Source: Nepenthes gracilis
Lineage: Eukaryota > Streptophyta > Magnoliopsida > Caryophyllales > Nepenthaceae
Direction: 5' to 3'
Assembly: GCA_033239525.1 (NCBI GenBank)
Contig: BSYO01000006.1
Coordinates: 14,027,319 to 14,091,318 of the forward strand
DNA length: 64,000 nucleotides
In this document: piece by piece, positions 1 to 10,874 of the stretch
Numbering within the stretch: the first letter of the stretch is position 1
How the letters are laid out: the number at the start of each line of letters is the position of its first letter
Program-made: the position numbers and the translations under genes
Notes under the pieces: generated by a model
Database searches by the model: none
The model's input: the letters and a program-made list of their open reading frames with translations, nothing else
What the model was told of the DNA's origin: nothing

Positions 1-138
1 TGGTCCGACATAGTCCAGAACGGTGAAAATCCTTCTTTCCCTATTCTGTACTTCTTTCCTCCACAGAGTGTGGTTGGTAAAATTTCCCGTATCTCTCCTC
101 CTCTTAAGGTCATTCAACAAGGTAAGGAAGTCTGAAAA

Positions 139-1707
139 TCTACATTACTTGGCTTCTTCTCTGGCAAATCCTTGCACTTCCAATCTGTAGCCCACATTGC
201 ACGTCAGATTTGGCAGTGATTTGGCATCTGCCATATTGCTGAGAGATAAATGGTTTCTTTCTCTTTCGATTTTCTTCTGATGTTAACTTGGAAGAGGTTC
301 TGGCCAGAGGCCCGAGGTCATTCAGAGGTAAAATTCTTTTTCTCAAGCGTTGGCTTCCTGGTATGCCATTGGCCAAAGAGAATTTCAATTCTCTCCCGAT
401 CTGGATTAAATTGCGGAATGTCCCTATTGATTACTGGACCCCTTTGGGCTCAGCTAGATCAGCAGCACGGTGGGCAAACCCATCCAATTTGATGCCGTCA
501 TGGCTAAGATGGACCGTTTGCATTATGCTCGGGTATGTGTTGAAGTCAAGCAGGATGCTGTTCTCCCGACTAAAATCTTCTTAAGCAATCATTCTGCTTC
601 AGAGATGGTGTTGGTTGTTGAGGTTTAGGTGGAATCTCTTGACAAATCCAGGAGGTTTTGGCCTTCTGCGGGTAAGTCTCCCAGGAAGGGAGCTTTACCC
701 ATTATTGGTCCTCTGACATCCACCTCTTCGGCTGGGGTGACTAGTGAATTGGGTTGCCCTTGCAATTCCTCTGCTCCCCTTCTATCTGACTGTCTCCCGG
801 TCTCTGTCAAGAACCATGAGGTGAAGAATTTGGTGGCCCCATGTGCACAATTTGCTGAGCAGACAGTTGCCGAAGTTTTAGAGGAGGCCCCTGCCTCTCG
901 TCCTCCTCCTGCTAATGCTGATTCTTTGGGTTCGAGTGATGTCGGGCCTGTGGTGTGTGCTCAGATTGGCATGCTACCAACTAATACTTCTGGTGAGTCT
1001 CAATTAGATTTGGTTGATCTAGACTCCGAATCTGGTGAAAATTTGTTGGATTATGAGGGTTCTTTATCTCCTGATGTCCTGGATGATGATCAGTTACAGG
1101 AGGATCATCCGTGTGCAGTGGCCCTCCTTGAAGGGCATCAGTCTCAGATGCTGAGGCTTCTTCTGGTGTGGGTATTCTGGGCGCTGGAGTTGCCCCACTT
1201 TCCATTAGCCCGTCAGCTACTGGGGACCGAAAGGTCGCTCTTGGTTCCACAATTTCCCCCTCTATCCCAGTTATATCTTTTGAGGATATTGTGAAAAATG
1301 GGTTAGCCGCGTATATTTCTGTGGTTGATCCCCCACGGCCCATTGCTCCTATTCCGAATTCTGATTGCTTGGTAGCAATGGGGGTTTCCTGTTGTGATTC
1401 GGAAGAGTCGCCTTCTACTGCCAGCAAAATCTCCTCTAAAGTTGAGTATTTACGTAAGTAATTGATGGATTATAAGGATAATCGTAACAAGCCTTCATCC
1501 CTAGATTCTACCTCCTGTAGCTCCCATGGTGCTTGTTATGTGGTTGAGGCTCCTGCTTATCCAGAGCATATCGACCATGCCTCTTTGGTTGCTTCTGAAG
1601 TGGATAGATTCCATATTTCGTCTGAGCATGAAGATACCTGGCAGCATGCCAAGTCCCGAAGACGACGTAAATCTGTGTCCAAGAAATTACAGACTCCTCT
1701 TACATGA
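139..1707 (+). pseudogene. LINE ORF1 (DUF4283 RNA-binding protein), frameshifted
   Basis: ORF1 proteins of plant L1-type LINEs bind the element RNA. The DUF4283 part is readable at about 160-590 over several frames: SGKSLHF, then LPIWIKLRNVPIDYWTPLG, then YARVCVEVK. A long Ser/Pro/Asp-rich linker follows (629-1450). The C-terminus is a basic cluster, WQHAKSRRRRKSVSKK, ending at a TGA at 1705-1707; the same basic ending occurs in ORF1 copies near 3750, 19300, 35700, 44070 and 55660. At least three frame changes and internal stops make it non-functional. I see no CX2CX4HX4C knuckle in this copy, probably because of decay or deletion. Confidence 0.7.
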
Positions 1708-2559
1708 GAGTCTATTGGCTTTGGCCTTGGTCTTCCCTTTTAGCCCGATCGTTCTGCTATCTTGGAGTGGTGTATCTCCAGGCTGCCTCTGGTTGTTTCT
1801 TCATTGTATTGTGTAGATAAGTGTTGGGAAGCTTTTGCCCGATCTTTGTAGTGGTCCTTTGTTGGTTTCTGGAATTGCTATTATACTCCTGTGTTTTTAA
1901 GTAGCAGGGAGCAGATGCTGGCATGTGATGAGGTTTCTCGCTAGATGGTTTTTGCATCCAGTAGGCTTAGAAGCGTCGTTGAGTTTTTTTGCTGTGGCAG
2001 CTTTCACCGATCGGGTGTATGGGCCGCTCATGGCCTTGCCGAATGTAGTTGTTGTTGGTTTTGCTGAAACTGGCTCCTGGAGACTTGATGAAGGTGGTGA
2101 GTAGCTGTTCCTGGAGTTGGAACTCTCTGCCTATTTCAGGCTGCTCTTTGCAGCAGCTAGTGAGTTGCGGGAAGAAGACGATGCTGGGTAGACTGCTGCA
2201 GGGGTCTCTCTTATGTGCTTAGTAGCCCGATGTGAAGCCATATTATCCGTTTTCTCCAGTTTGGAGAATGCCGAGATACTGCCATCTCTATTTTCTGCTG
2301 AGATGTTTACTTGAGAGGGGCTGTTTTCTTGCTACAGTGAAGACCGAGGCCCTTATCGCCTATTAAACGAGTTGGTGATTTGCTGAGTTGCTGCTGGTGC
2401 CGTAATGACTTTGCTATGTAAAGGGTAAAGTTTCGTGTTGCCAATAGAAAGTGGCGATTGCCATGTGGTGGGGTGCTGAATTAGTTTTAGCTCCCTTGTC
2501 CCAAGGCTATATACCTTTTTAGTTTTATTGGTTAACCATGTTTATGACATGCTCATGTT

Positions 2560-2680
2560 GTTTGGGGTATACCCCAAATGTCTTTGTTCTAATTACAAGT
2601 CGGAAAAACACTTGGGGTTAGCACAAAGTTTTGTATCTTTCATTTATTTTTTAATGCATTTACTTACTTGCCAAAAAAAA
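2560..2680 (+). other. Family 3' tail (hairpin plus TACTTGCC-A8) of El-1
   Basis: A GGGGTATACCCC motif is followed by the hairpin ACAAGT..ACTTGGGG and then TTTACTTACTTGCC-A8. This matches the terminal block found in about 28 places in the window. It marks the 3' end where reverse transcription would start. Confidence 0.8.
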
Positions 2681-3245
2681 GGATTAGGCAGTGTATAACC
2701 ACTCCTTCGTTCTCTATAAATATTAATGGGGAAGCGGTCGGGTTCTTCAAGGGGGCAAAGGCCTTCATCAAGGTGATCCTATCTCTCCATACTTATTTGT
2801 TCTTGTTATGGAGGTTCTGAATGGTATTATTGAAATAAAGGCTAGGAGAAATGAAAACTTTAAATTTCATTGGAAATGTGACGAGACTCAGACAGTCGTG
2901 CTTGCCTTTGCAGATGACCTTCTTTTCTTTTGTCATGTAGATGTCAACTCAATTCGGATTCTAAAGAAATGTCTTGAAGAGTTTCAATTCACTTCCGGCC
3001 TCTCTGCAAACACGAATAAGAGCAAAGTGTTCATATGCTCAAAAGACACATCCCTGCACCAGGACATCGCTGGTATTATGGGATTAAGAGTGGGCAAACT
3101 TCCCATTAGATACTTGGGAGTCCCACTGATCACCACTAGACTCTCAATTTCAGACTGCAAATCTCTCACTGATAGAATTACCCGTCAGATCACGTCATGG
3201 AAGAATAGGTGGCTTTCATTTGGTTGGCGGTTGCAACTTGTTTGG
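2681..3245 (+). pseudogene. LINE-A ORF2, reverse transcriptase part 1
   Basis: Reverse transcriptase palm and fingers. The order matches the LINE-D copy: WIRQCITTPS, NINGEAVGFFKG, a one-base frameshift near 2750 within the GGKGLRQGDP motif, then YLFVLVMEVLNGI, the catalytic FADD box at 2907-2918, and KLPIRYLGVPL. It ends at GWRLQLV, where El-2 is inserted. The active-site FADD is intact, but the gene is split and frameshifted. Confidence 0.9.
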
Positions 3246-3399
3246 CTTTCGTTTCGTTTCGTTTGGCTTTCGTCAGATCACCACCCAGTTTCTTCCCTCT
3301 GATGTTGTGCTGTCTTCGCATGATCTGGACGGCAGCTGTCTCAATTCGACTGCTGAAAGCAGGAATGGTGAGCAGGTCACGGGGATACATGGCCTTTGT

Positions 3400-3811
3400 G
3401 GCTACATCCCATGCTGAAATTCTCAGTCATGATTCCCACACTTGTTCGGTAGCTTTTGTTGATGTGGTGCACCGTGGTCTTAAAGCTTCTGATGCTGATC
3501 TGCCTAGCAGATGTGCTGCCCCCTTGCCAATCTCAGAGGTGGACCAATTAGCAGCCCTTGGCTCGTCACCCAGGGAGGCTGATTACTCTGGCCCTTCCCC
3601 GTGGGCCATTCATCATAGTTTGGAGCCAAGGGCGTGTTCTAGTATTGGCAAATTGAGGAGGAATATTGTCGAGATGTGTTCGTAATTCGAGGCTGTCAGA
3701 TCTCGCTCAGCTTCACTCCCCTTCCAGTGACTCGACCCCTAATTTTGGGAGTGGGGTTTTAAAAAACTCTTAGCGATCTAAAAGGCGGAAAAAAAAGCAT
3801 CTGCCTAATCC
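3400..3811 (+). pseudogene. LINE ORF1, C-terminal remnant in El-2
   Basis: An acidic/Pro/Ser-rich segment (residues such as ADLPSRCAAPLPISE) is followed by IGKLRRNIVEMCS and, after two stops, the basic cluster RSKRRKKKH near 3760-3790. This matches the order of the ORF1 C-terminus in El-6 and El-9. No start codon or DUF4283 remains, so it is 5' truncated. Confidence 0.55.
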
Positions 3812-4937
3812 ATAGAATTAGGGGGGACTCAAATATGAAGGCAACTATTGCTGTAGGGATTGCCTGCTGGTGCTTTTGATCTGTTTTCTTTCTAGGTGTG
3901 GTGCTTGTAGTTGTTCATGGCATTTCCTTGGTTGTGGGCTTTGCTGGTTCCTTGGGATCTCTTTGGTTATTTTGTGAGGTGCGGTGCGAAGTCTTTGTAT
4001 AGCCTTGCTAGTTCTTTGTCTGATTCTTTGATGGGTTCTAGTCTTGCTAGTTTGCGATCTTCCGAACAATTGATGGAAGTGCCTGGTGATGGTTGTTCGA
4101 TCTTTGAAATCCAGGATCCCCGGTTCTTTGGACCGCTGCGATCTTTGGTGTGCGGTACTCCCCTGAGATTAGTGGCTATCTTTGATTGTTTAGTATGTGG
4201 AGTGGATTTGAATTGTAGTAGGTGCTAGTGTCGGCTCCGTGTTATTGCGCTTTAGCCTTTGTTGCATAGCTGTTGGCCCGTGTGTTGAATGTGCACAGTG
4301 TTTAGGTGGTTGCGGTGGTGTAGTAGTGTTTCTTTGTAGGGGTATGATGCATTTGTCGGAGATTCTTCTTTGGGTAATGGGGCTCTATTGCAGGTTGCCC
4401 GTGCTTTTTCTTGTGGTTAGCTTTTTGTGAGACCGGGTTCTGTATGAATTTGCGGAGTGAGTGATGTGGATTCCTTTGGTACATCCGGTGATCACGCTCT
4501 GTTTATCCCTCCCCTGAATGTTTTGCTCTTCCGGGAGAGATCCTTGACGTGGTTTTCCCACTCTTTGATGTTGTGGAACCATTGAAGACATTATGTGAGG
4601 CCCGGTTTGCTGATATGGAGGATCGCCTGTTCTGCCAACTTGATTGCACCTTAATCCTGCTGAGGAGCCTCGTTATTCAAAAACCTCCTGCTGATGTCGA
4701 GGTGTTTGATAGAGATAACAGTTTCGCATTAGACCATCCGGGATGATGCTTACTGCCAATGTGCCTTGGCTGAGTTGCCTTGGCTGAGATGCCTATCTCG
4801 GCTGAATGCTAAGATGTATGCCCTGGAGGGATTGATTTGATCGGGGTCGTTTTGGTCGAAGTGGAGTGCATGATACTATGTATCTGCTTGTGTATTTTTT
4901 ATTGTATTGCTCATGGTCTCTAACATGTCCATGAGAT

Positions 4938-5053
4938 CAGGGGTACACCCCAATGTCTTTGTTCAAATTTCAAGTCGGAAAAATCACTTGGAGTTTACAT
5001 GAAATTTTGTATCTTTCCCTTAAATTTAATGCATTTTACTTGCCAAAAAAAAA
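4938..5053 (+). other. Family 3' tail of El-2
   Basis: GGGGTACACCCC, then hairpin arms CAAGT and ACTTGGAG around CGGAAAAATC, then GCATTTTACTTGCC-A9. Same layout as the El-1 tail. Confidence 0.8.
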
Positions 5054-6263
5054 TATTGTTGCCTCTATCCTTTCATCCATCCGCCTCTATTGGGCCTCAA
5101 TTTTCATTCTGCCCCAATCTAACCTCAAAACGATCGATTGCCTCATGCGTCGTTTTCTTTTGAATGGATCTACTCAAGGAAAGGTAACTACCACAGTAGC
5201 ATGGGATGACATATGCTACTCGAAGAGCGAAGGTCGGCTGGGCATTAAAAACTTCGAAGCTCAGAATAAAGCTCTCATTTGTAAGCTTTTATGGCATTTC
5301 ATCTCGAAGGATTCCGATTCAGCCTGGTCTTCCTGGATCCATAAAAACAGAATTAGGAACCAATGTATCTGGATGCTTAAAGTCCCAGATTCAGCCCCTG
5401 GAGCTGGAGAAAGATAATGAAGCTTCGCCACTTTATGCGCTTTCCATCAAGAATATTGGTGATGGCTCTGATACATTCCTCTGGCATGATAACTGGCACC
5501 CTCTGGGCCTGCTGTGTAATGTTAGTACTGACCATACTTGTTTGGTCTCAGGTTTTCCCTGGGATGCAAAGGTTACTGACATTATTAGGAATGACCATTG
5601 GCTTTGGCCAAATCCTTATGATTTGGAAGTGTCTCGGCTTGCGGAGAACATGCCCCTTTATCTTCCTAGCATCAATCAAAAGGACTCTGTCCGATAGGAC
5701 TGAAATGCTAATGGCAAATTTTTGACTAGATTCGCCTATTTTCTTATCCATCCACCCAAGCCGAAATTGAGCTGGACAAACTTAGTTTGCGGCTCCTTCC
5801 ATATCCCTGCCCATGCGTTTACTCTCTGGATGGCCATTAGAGGCAAGCTCAGTACCCTTGACCGTATTCATGGTGTTCCAAACCTTTCCTCTAAATGCAC
5901 TCTCTGTGACACGGGTGATGAAGATCATGAGCATCTTTTCATTTTTTGTCCATTCTCCAGATCCTTATGGACCATAATCTAAAGAAAAGCGGGTCTTCAC
6001 TAGCCTTATCCTGAGTGGTACCAAAACATCGTTTGGGCTGCTCAAAAATGAAAAGGGAAAAGTTTCATGGCCCTTTCTAAACGTCTCTCTCTTGCGGCCA
6101 CGGTCTACTTCATATAGAAGGAACGTAACAACCATATTTTCCAAAAATCCCCCCACAAGAGATCTCCCATATTTTTTCCCTGATAATTAATGTCGTTCGG
6201 AACAAATTGAAGACATCCATCGAAGCTGACAGGTGTGCATCTCGGTTGCACCTGATTTGTTAG
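5054..6263 (+). pseudogene. LINE-A ORF2, thumb to C-terminal zf-RVT
   Basis: It resumes with VASILSSIRLYWASIF, continues through KVAWDDICYS-type and CIWMLKVPDSAP motifs, a frameshift near 5405 (expected WSWRKIMKLR), FLWHDNWHPLG, then the zf-RVT region CTLCDTGDEDHEHLFIFC (5900-5955), and the LSLAATVYFI motif with a stop at the conserved Trp near 6113. Terminal TAG at 6261-6263. Several stops and shifts show long-term decay. Confidence 0.88.
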
Positions 6264-6300
6264 AACATCTAAAATAATATTAATAAAATAAAATAAAATC

Positions 6301-7253
6301 TCCTTTTTGCTACTCGATGCTTGGGCACCCCCCTGGCTGCCAGCATACGGGTCTGTCCCTTTCTCCTTTTGTTACCCCCTTTCGTTTCCTTTAGCGATTT
6401 GGCCTGTCTGCATCTGTATCAAGGTCTAGCTTTGGTTTTTGTTTTTTTGTTGGTTCCAGGGTGGCTGGTTCCTGGGAGTGTATTGGTGCAGTGTTGATGC
6501 TGGTTTCTTCAACGGAGTGCACAGATTTTGAATCTTTGAATCCTTGTATTTTCTTATACTTTAATACACTTTTACTTACTTACCAAAAAAAAAAAAAAGA
6601 AGATTTTGAATCCTTGTCATCTTGATACTGTCCTGTGAACCACATCGTTGCATTGTGCCTGTGGACCAAAAGGAGAGACTGCCTTTCTCCTTTGTTTGCG
6701 GCCCCTTCAGATGCATGGTGGATTGCCATGTTGCTTCCATGGAGAGTATGCCTTTGTTTGCTTGCGTGGTGAAAATGCCATGTTGCTGATGCCCCGAGCT
6801 TATAAGGCGTGCTTGGGCCAGCCCACTTGAATCTTCCTTTTGGTGTGAAGTAGCTTAGCCGGGTAGTAATCCATGCGGGGTGCAAAGCTACTACTGGCCG
6901 GTTGATGCTGGGCAATGGAGCTTCGATCTGTTTGTGAGCTATGGTGCAGGAGGCTAAAGAGCTGGATGGGCTATCTGTCTTGCGAGTAGATGATACCTGC
7001 CGTTGTGTTCCCTGCTGCAGATATGCCCAGGTCTTTGGTGCAGCTATTAGTGAAGTTGCCGTCAATGTATTGGGCTACTTGGAGCAGCTGGCTTCCCTCT
7101 GTTCTGCTCGCAATTGGTGTTTTTGAGTAGCAGGGCTTTGTATCTGAATTTTGTGATGTTGGAATGTTAGTTTGTTGGTGGCTTTGAAGGTCGAAAAGAA
7201 TTATGCTGGGAGCTGTGATGTTTGGGTAGCTGAAGGTATGTCTTTTTCTTATT
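6301..7253 (+). other. Non-coding El-type 3'-region fragments
   Basis: No coding similarity on either strand. The sequence is T/G-rich with repeated TGTTGCTG and GTTGATGCTGG words, as in the 3' regions of El-6, El-9 and El-10. It follows the LINE-A A-tract, hosts the tail-only insertion at 6540-6598, and ends where the minus-strand element at 7254 begins. Element boundaries inside it cannot be set. Confidence 0.45.
6540..6598 (+). mobile_element. Tail-only insertion (severely 5'-truncated copy)
   Basis: About 44 nt of family tail ending TTACTTACTTACC plus A14, with no hairpin. Flanked by the direct repeat AGATTTTGAATC (left about 6527-6538, right starting about 6601), the expected 12-nt target-site duplication. 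An alternative alignment gives TTTGAATCCTTG as the duplication; both fit. Confidence 0.7.
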
Positions 7254-8029
7254 TTTATTTTTTGGTAAGTAAGCAAACTTTATAAATAAAAAGAAAAATG
7301 TACAAACCAATGTTCCATCTCCAAGTGTTTTTCCGACTTGGATTTAGAATAAAGACGCTAGGACATACCCCGAGCAACGTGAGACATGTCACAAAACTGA
7401 TATAAAGTAAAGAAAAGAAATGGAGTAAACCGAATTACATTCCTCAACAGCCATCAACCGACTCTAAAGAAATCCTGCCAAAAACATGAGAACGTAATAA
7501 GATTTAAAGAAAAGAAAAAAAATGACCACGGTGCCATCATTCCAAGCCTTCAACATTGGTAGGACCTGGCCGGAGAGCACATAATCAGCATTGGAACGAT
7601 AGACCAGTCTATCAAAATCTTGTATTACCTCATCTGCATTCCCAACTCAAGTACCCCATCCAGCACATCTCGGTAATGCTTGGACCAAGTTAGCAAACAA
7701 TTCCTCAATGCAAACTTTGGAGCTGAACCCACAGCTCAACTTGCAGATTGAACATTGTAGATTTTCGGCTGGGAGCAGGATCACAGGAGCCCAACTAGAA
7801 GACATAGTAGATCCAACACAGAAAATTGAATCACACAGTACCCCCTGTCCAAACTGGACCTCGGACCAATGCAGCACAACTCGAAGCATACCTCAGCCAA
7901 ACAAAACCAAGCACTAGCCACTAGAAAATTTTTAGCACCACACGGCTAGCAGGGCCGGTAGGCATCAGAAAATAACCAGGGTCAGCACTATGGCCAGCCA
8001 AATGTAAAGCAAACTTCGGGCTTTTATAG
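7254..8029 (-). mobile_element. El-M1: minus-strand El copy
   Basis: It begins on the plus strand with T6, GGTAAGTAAG and the reverse-complemented hairpin and CCCCGAGC motif (7254-7372). The rest is non-coding A/C-rich sequence, the reverse of the TG/CTG-rich 3' region seen elsewhere. The 5' end is not marked by a duplication, so the right boundary is approximate. Confidence 0.6.
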
Positions 8030-8211
8030 AACCTCGGACCAGTGCAGCAAACAAGACCTCGTTGCAGGAATTGGCACCAAACCCACGCCTTAGATTGCAG
8101 TTCTGAATATTTTTTTTTGGTAAGTAAAAAAAATATTTAGAATTGCAATCTAAGGCGTGGTTGAATGCCAATACAAGCAACGAGGTCTTATTTTACTGAC
8201 TGGTCCGAGGT
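8030..8211. repeat. 182-bp inverted repeat centred on a tail fragment
   Basis: The left arm (8030-8110) contains ACCTCGGACCAGT, AAGACCTCGTTGC and CCACGCCTTAGATTGCA. The right arm (8130-8211) carries their reverse complements in reverse order. The centre is T9-GGTAAGTAA-A7, i.e. the family end flanked by both T and A runs. The arms are imperfect (small indels). It could fold into a long hairpin RNA. It may be two head-to-head El fragments or a fold-back product. Confidence 0.85.
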
Positions 8212-8834
8212 CTATCTTTCAAGTTTGCTTTTACAGCAACCTCCTTGAAAATCTTCGATCTGCTGCCTCAACACCCGCTTCTCTCTAAAAAATTCAAATC
8301 TTGAATCTTGAAGGCGGTGCCTCAGGATTCGACCTCCTCTGGCCGGGCGGCGCCGGAGCCGGTCACGGCCGGTCTCCTGGTTGCTCATCCCGGCCCCTCC
8401 CCTGGAAGCTCCTCCCGGTCCCTCCACTGTGTTCATCCTCTGAGACCTCGAAGCTCTCACTGGATCGATTCCTTTCCTCCTCGGTTCGCGCCTTTGGTTT
8501 TGCTCGTGAACCGATTCTCCCTCCTTTGTCCATAAAGGACGCTTCCCTCTCATTGCCTCAGTTTGAGACGAAGGTTCTGGCTTCCCACCGGGATTTCTTT
8601 TGGGTTCCTCGCCTCCGATTTTTCTTGGTTTCCTTGCACAAACAGCGGGATATGAGTGTCCCTGTTTTAGATTTCCTTGTGAAAGCTTCGGTTTGGTTCT
8701 TTGTTTGGTTTGGTCAATTTTGCCCTCCCGATGTGTTGCGGATGGATTCCTTTTCTTGGTGGGAGAATGGGACTGTAGTTATTTGGTTAGGAGCTGCTAT
8801 CCTGGCTGGCGCTCGATGTCCCTCGCCTCGTGTG

Positions 8835-9510
8835 TTCCTTCCTGTTTGGACGGGTTGGGGATGCCTGTGCCGCCGGTTTTAGGACTATTAGGCTGTGGGC
8901 GGAAGAGATGGCCGAGGACTTGTTTGGTTGCAAGATTCTCTTCTGTTGGGATGGAGTTCATTCTGTTTGTTGCAAATTCATGGAGCATTGTTTGGGTTGA
9001 AACTGCTGTGGGTTGCTGTTCTTAGGTAATTTCCTTTGCTATGCTTGAATGCTTAGGAAATTTCCTGCTGTGTATTCGTTCCAATTGAATGGCTGGAATG
9101 AATTGCTGGGCTGTAGTGGCTGTCTTGGTTTCTATTGGTGAGACCAGTGCTCAGCTGGCTCGGAACTCGATTCTGCAATGTCTGTTTGCTGAATTTTCTG
9201 GTGCTGGTAATTGGCCATGCCCTGTGATAGGTTGCCTCTGGCTTTAACTGATTCACTAATATGGTAGTTTGCATTTAATGTGTGGTTCACGGCATTTTTC
9301 TGAAGTTGCCTCCACTAGTCTACTGTAGGCTCTCTCTCTGCTTTTCTTTGGTTTTGGCACAATCAATTGTCTGGTGCTGCTGGCTTTGATGAGCCTCAGC
9401 CAATGAGTTCCTTCCTGTTGGACGGGTTGGGTGCTGCCTGTGCACTGGCTTAGGACAATTTGGCTGAGGTGTTGAAGAGCTGGCCGAGGACTTATTTGGT
9501 TGCATGAGAT
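8835..9510 (+). repeat. Direct duplication of about 110 bp inside El-4
   Basis: The segment at about 8837-8945 (GTTCCTTCCTGTTTGGACG through GGCCGAGGACTTGTTTGG) recurs at about 9410-9505 with substitutions (GTTCCTTCCTGTTGGACG through GGCCGAGGACTTATTTGG). A more diverged version lies in El-7 near 17398-17500. The 3' region therefore carries an internal repeat with about 570-bp spacing. Confidence 0.7.
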
Positions 9511-10749
9511 CCTACTAAGGTGGAGGAGATTCCTCTGTTTGTAGCCTTAACGTGGAGCTCGTCTCTTGGATTGCTGTTGATGGTTGGTTTTCCTATCTTT
9601 GTCGCCAATGGGGACGCCCGCAGATTTTGCAGGGATCGGGGTATTTTTCTTTGTATTGATACACATATTGTTGATTGTTGGTGGTAGTGGGTCTCTTCCT
9701 TCAATGGAAGGACTCTGTATACTCTCATCAACGCTCTAATTGTTGGGAACTTGCTCGGCAAATGGATGCTATTGCTGGTTTCCGGTGTAGTCATTCGGAA
9801 GGTCGGTGTGTTGATGTGGTATTTAGGGCGGATGATTCTTCAAGATTTGCTCCTCACGATTTGATGCTAATGCTGGCTGTTTTTGCATTAATGCATAGCA
9901 TTTGGACAGCTGTGAAAAACTTTGCTAGTGCTCGGGGCCGGGAGCTTTTCTGCAAAGTAAACTAGTGCCCTTGCTATTGTTGGAATTTTTGTTGGGTGGT
10001 CCGAAGTTGGCTGGCTGATGGTATGATCAATCTTTTGTTGGCATGTTGATCGATTCGGCCCTCTTGGTGGTGGAGTGGTTCATCGTGTAACTTGCAAGAA
10101 AGGTTATCTAGTGTCTTGTTGTCTCTCGGAGGTGTTGCTCCTGGTTATGGCAACATTTGTATCGGGTGGGGACTGGGAGGTGGTTGGGGTTTGTTGGTGG
10201 AGCCGCAATGCTCTTGCTGGCTGGCCCCATTTGCCCTCCCCTTTTTCTAAAGTGAGAAGCCTCAATCCTTCCAAAGTCTTGTGCTACTTTTCCATTGATG
10301 GTTTTGGGTTGGGTATTATGCCTTTGGAGGGCTATTGGTGCTTCCGTAGGTATTGTTGATGCTGCCTATCCTTGTTGCTTGTAGTAGGTGGTTCTTTGTC
10401 ATTCTTTGTAGTAAGTTGCTTTGGGGCAATTGGATGACCGCAATTCCCATTGTCCCTTAATGATTAAGAAGGGTCTCGGTAATCTTTGCCACACATCTCC
10501 GCCGATCTCGTTTAGAAGTCTAGTAGGTGTTTTTGGTGGTCTTGATTTGGCTTTGGTTGTTGATTTCATCTGTTTTAGAAGATCTGCGATGGATGGCATG
10601 GTTGACATTAGTTTGCTGAGATGCTCGGCCGAATCAAGAGTAGCTGATTATGAGTCTGCTCATGTGAAATATTAGACGAGTTTTCATATTCTGTTGATTC
10701 TGTTGAAAGTTATACTCCTAGAGGTTTTTTATGTATTTTTTGATGTACC

Positions 10750-10874
10750 AGTTGCTTGGGGTGTGCCCTAGCATTTTATATTTTAACTCCAAGTCAAAAT
10801 TCTTGGAGTTAACACATAGATTTTGTAATTTTTTTCTCCCATTAATCCAAAATACTTACTTACCAAAAAAAAAA
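10750..10874 (+). other. Family 3' tail of El-4
   Basis: GCTTGGGGTGTGCCCTAGC, hairpin arms AACTCCAAGT and TCTTGGAGTT, then CTCCCATTAATCC and ACTTACTTACC-A10. Type B tail, with CTCCTAGAGG upstream at about 10710. Confidence 0.88.

Larger units (their letters stand above)
1..2680 (+). mobile_element. El-1: ORF1-only LINE-derived retroposon (5' end outside window)
   Basis: It contains a broken LINE-type ORF1 (to 1707), then about 850 bp of TG/CTG-rich sequence without any endonuclease or reverse transcriptase similarity, then the family hairpin and A-tail ending at 2680. LINE-A coding sequence begins at the next base, so El-1 was inserted into LINE-A ORF2. The left insertion boundary lies before the window. 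The missing ORF2 is the reason for calling it non-autonomous. Confidence 0.75.
3246..5053 (+). mobile_element. El-2: ORF1-fragment retroposon inserted in LINE-A
   Basis: This separates LINE-A GWRLQLV from VASILSSI, which are adjacent in every other LINE copy here. It starts with a CTTTCGTTTCG-rich stretch, contains decayed ORF1 C-terminal sequence (about 3400-3811), a non-coding 3' region, and the family tail ending in A9 at 5053. Only a 5-nt duplication (ttgtt) is visible at the ends, so the target duplication has decayed or was short. Confidence 0.8.
2681..6300 (+). mobile_element. LINE-A: L1-type LINE, interrupted by El-1 and El-2
   Basis: ORF2 starts abruptly at 2681 at the motif WIRQCITTPS, is broken by El-2 at 3246-5053, and resumes with VASILSSI. 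ORF2 ends at a TAG at 6261-6263 and is followed at once by an A-rich tract (about 6264-6298), taken as the degenerate poly(A) tail. The portion upstream of 2681 is not in the window. Confidence 0.85.
8212..10874 (+). mobile_element. El-4: non-coding El element
   Basis: It starts with a 5'-type region (TTCTCTCT, GGATTC, a GC-rich CTCTGGCCGGGCGGCGCCGG segment like the El-6 leader) and passes directly into the TG/CTG-rich 3' region, skipping ORF1 almost entirely. It ends with the tail at 10750-10874. A 193-codon open frame at 8301-8882 has no ORF1 motif and I do not call it a gene. The structure suggests an internally deleted El form similar to El-7. Confidence 0.6.

Noticed and set aside
7840..7960. 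Host gene exons among short open frames at 7600-8200
   Set aside because: Frames are short, overlap El 3'-region words and show no splice or domain support.
8111..8130. Terminal inverted repeats of a DNA transposon at 8030-8211
   Set aside because: The inverted arms meet at the centre with no internal transposon body, and no target duplication flanks the outer ends.
8301..8882. 193-codon open frame in El-4
   Set aside because: No DUF4283, knuckle or basic C-terminus. It lies where the El leader passes into the 3' region and overlaps another open frame of similar quality.
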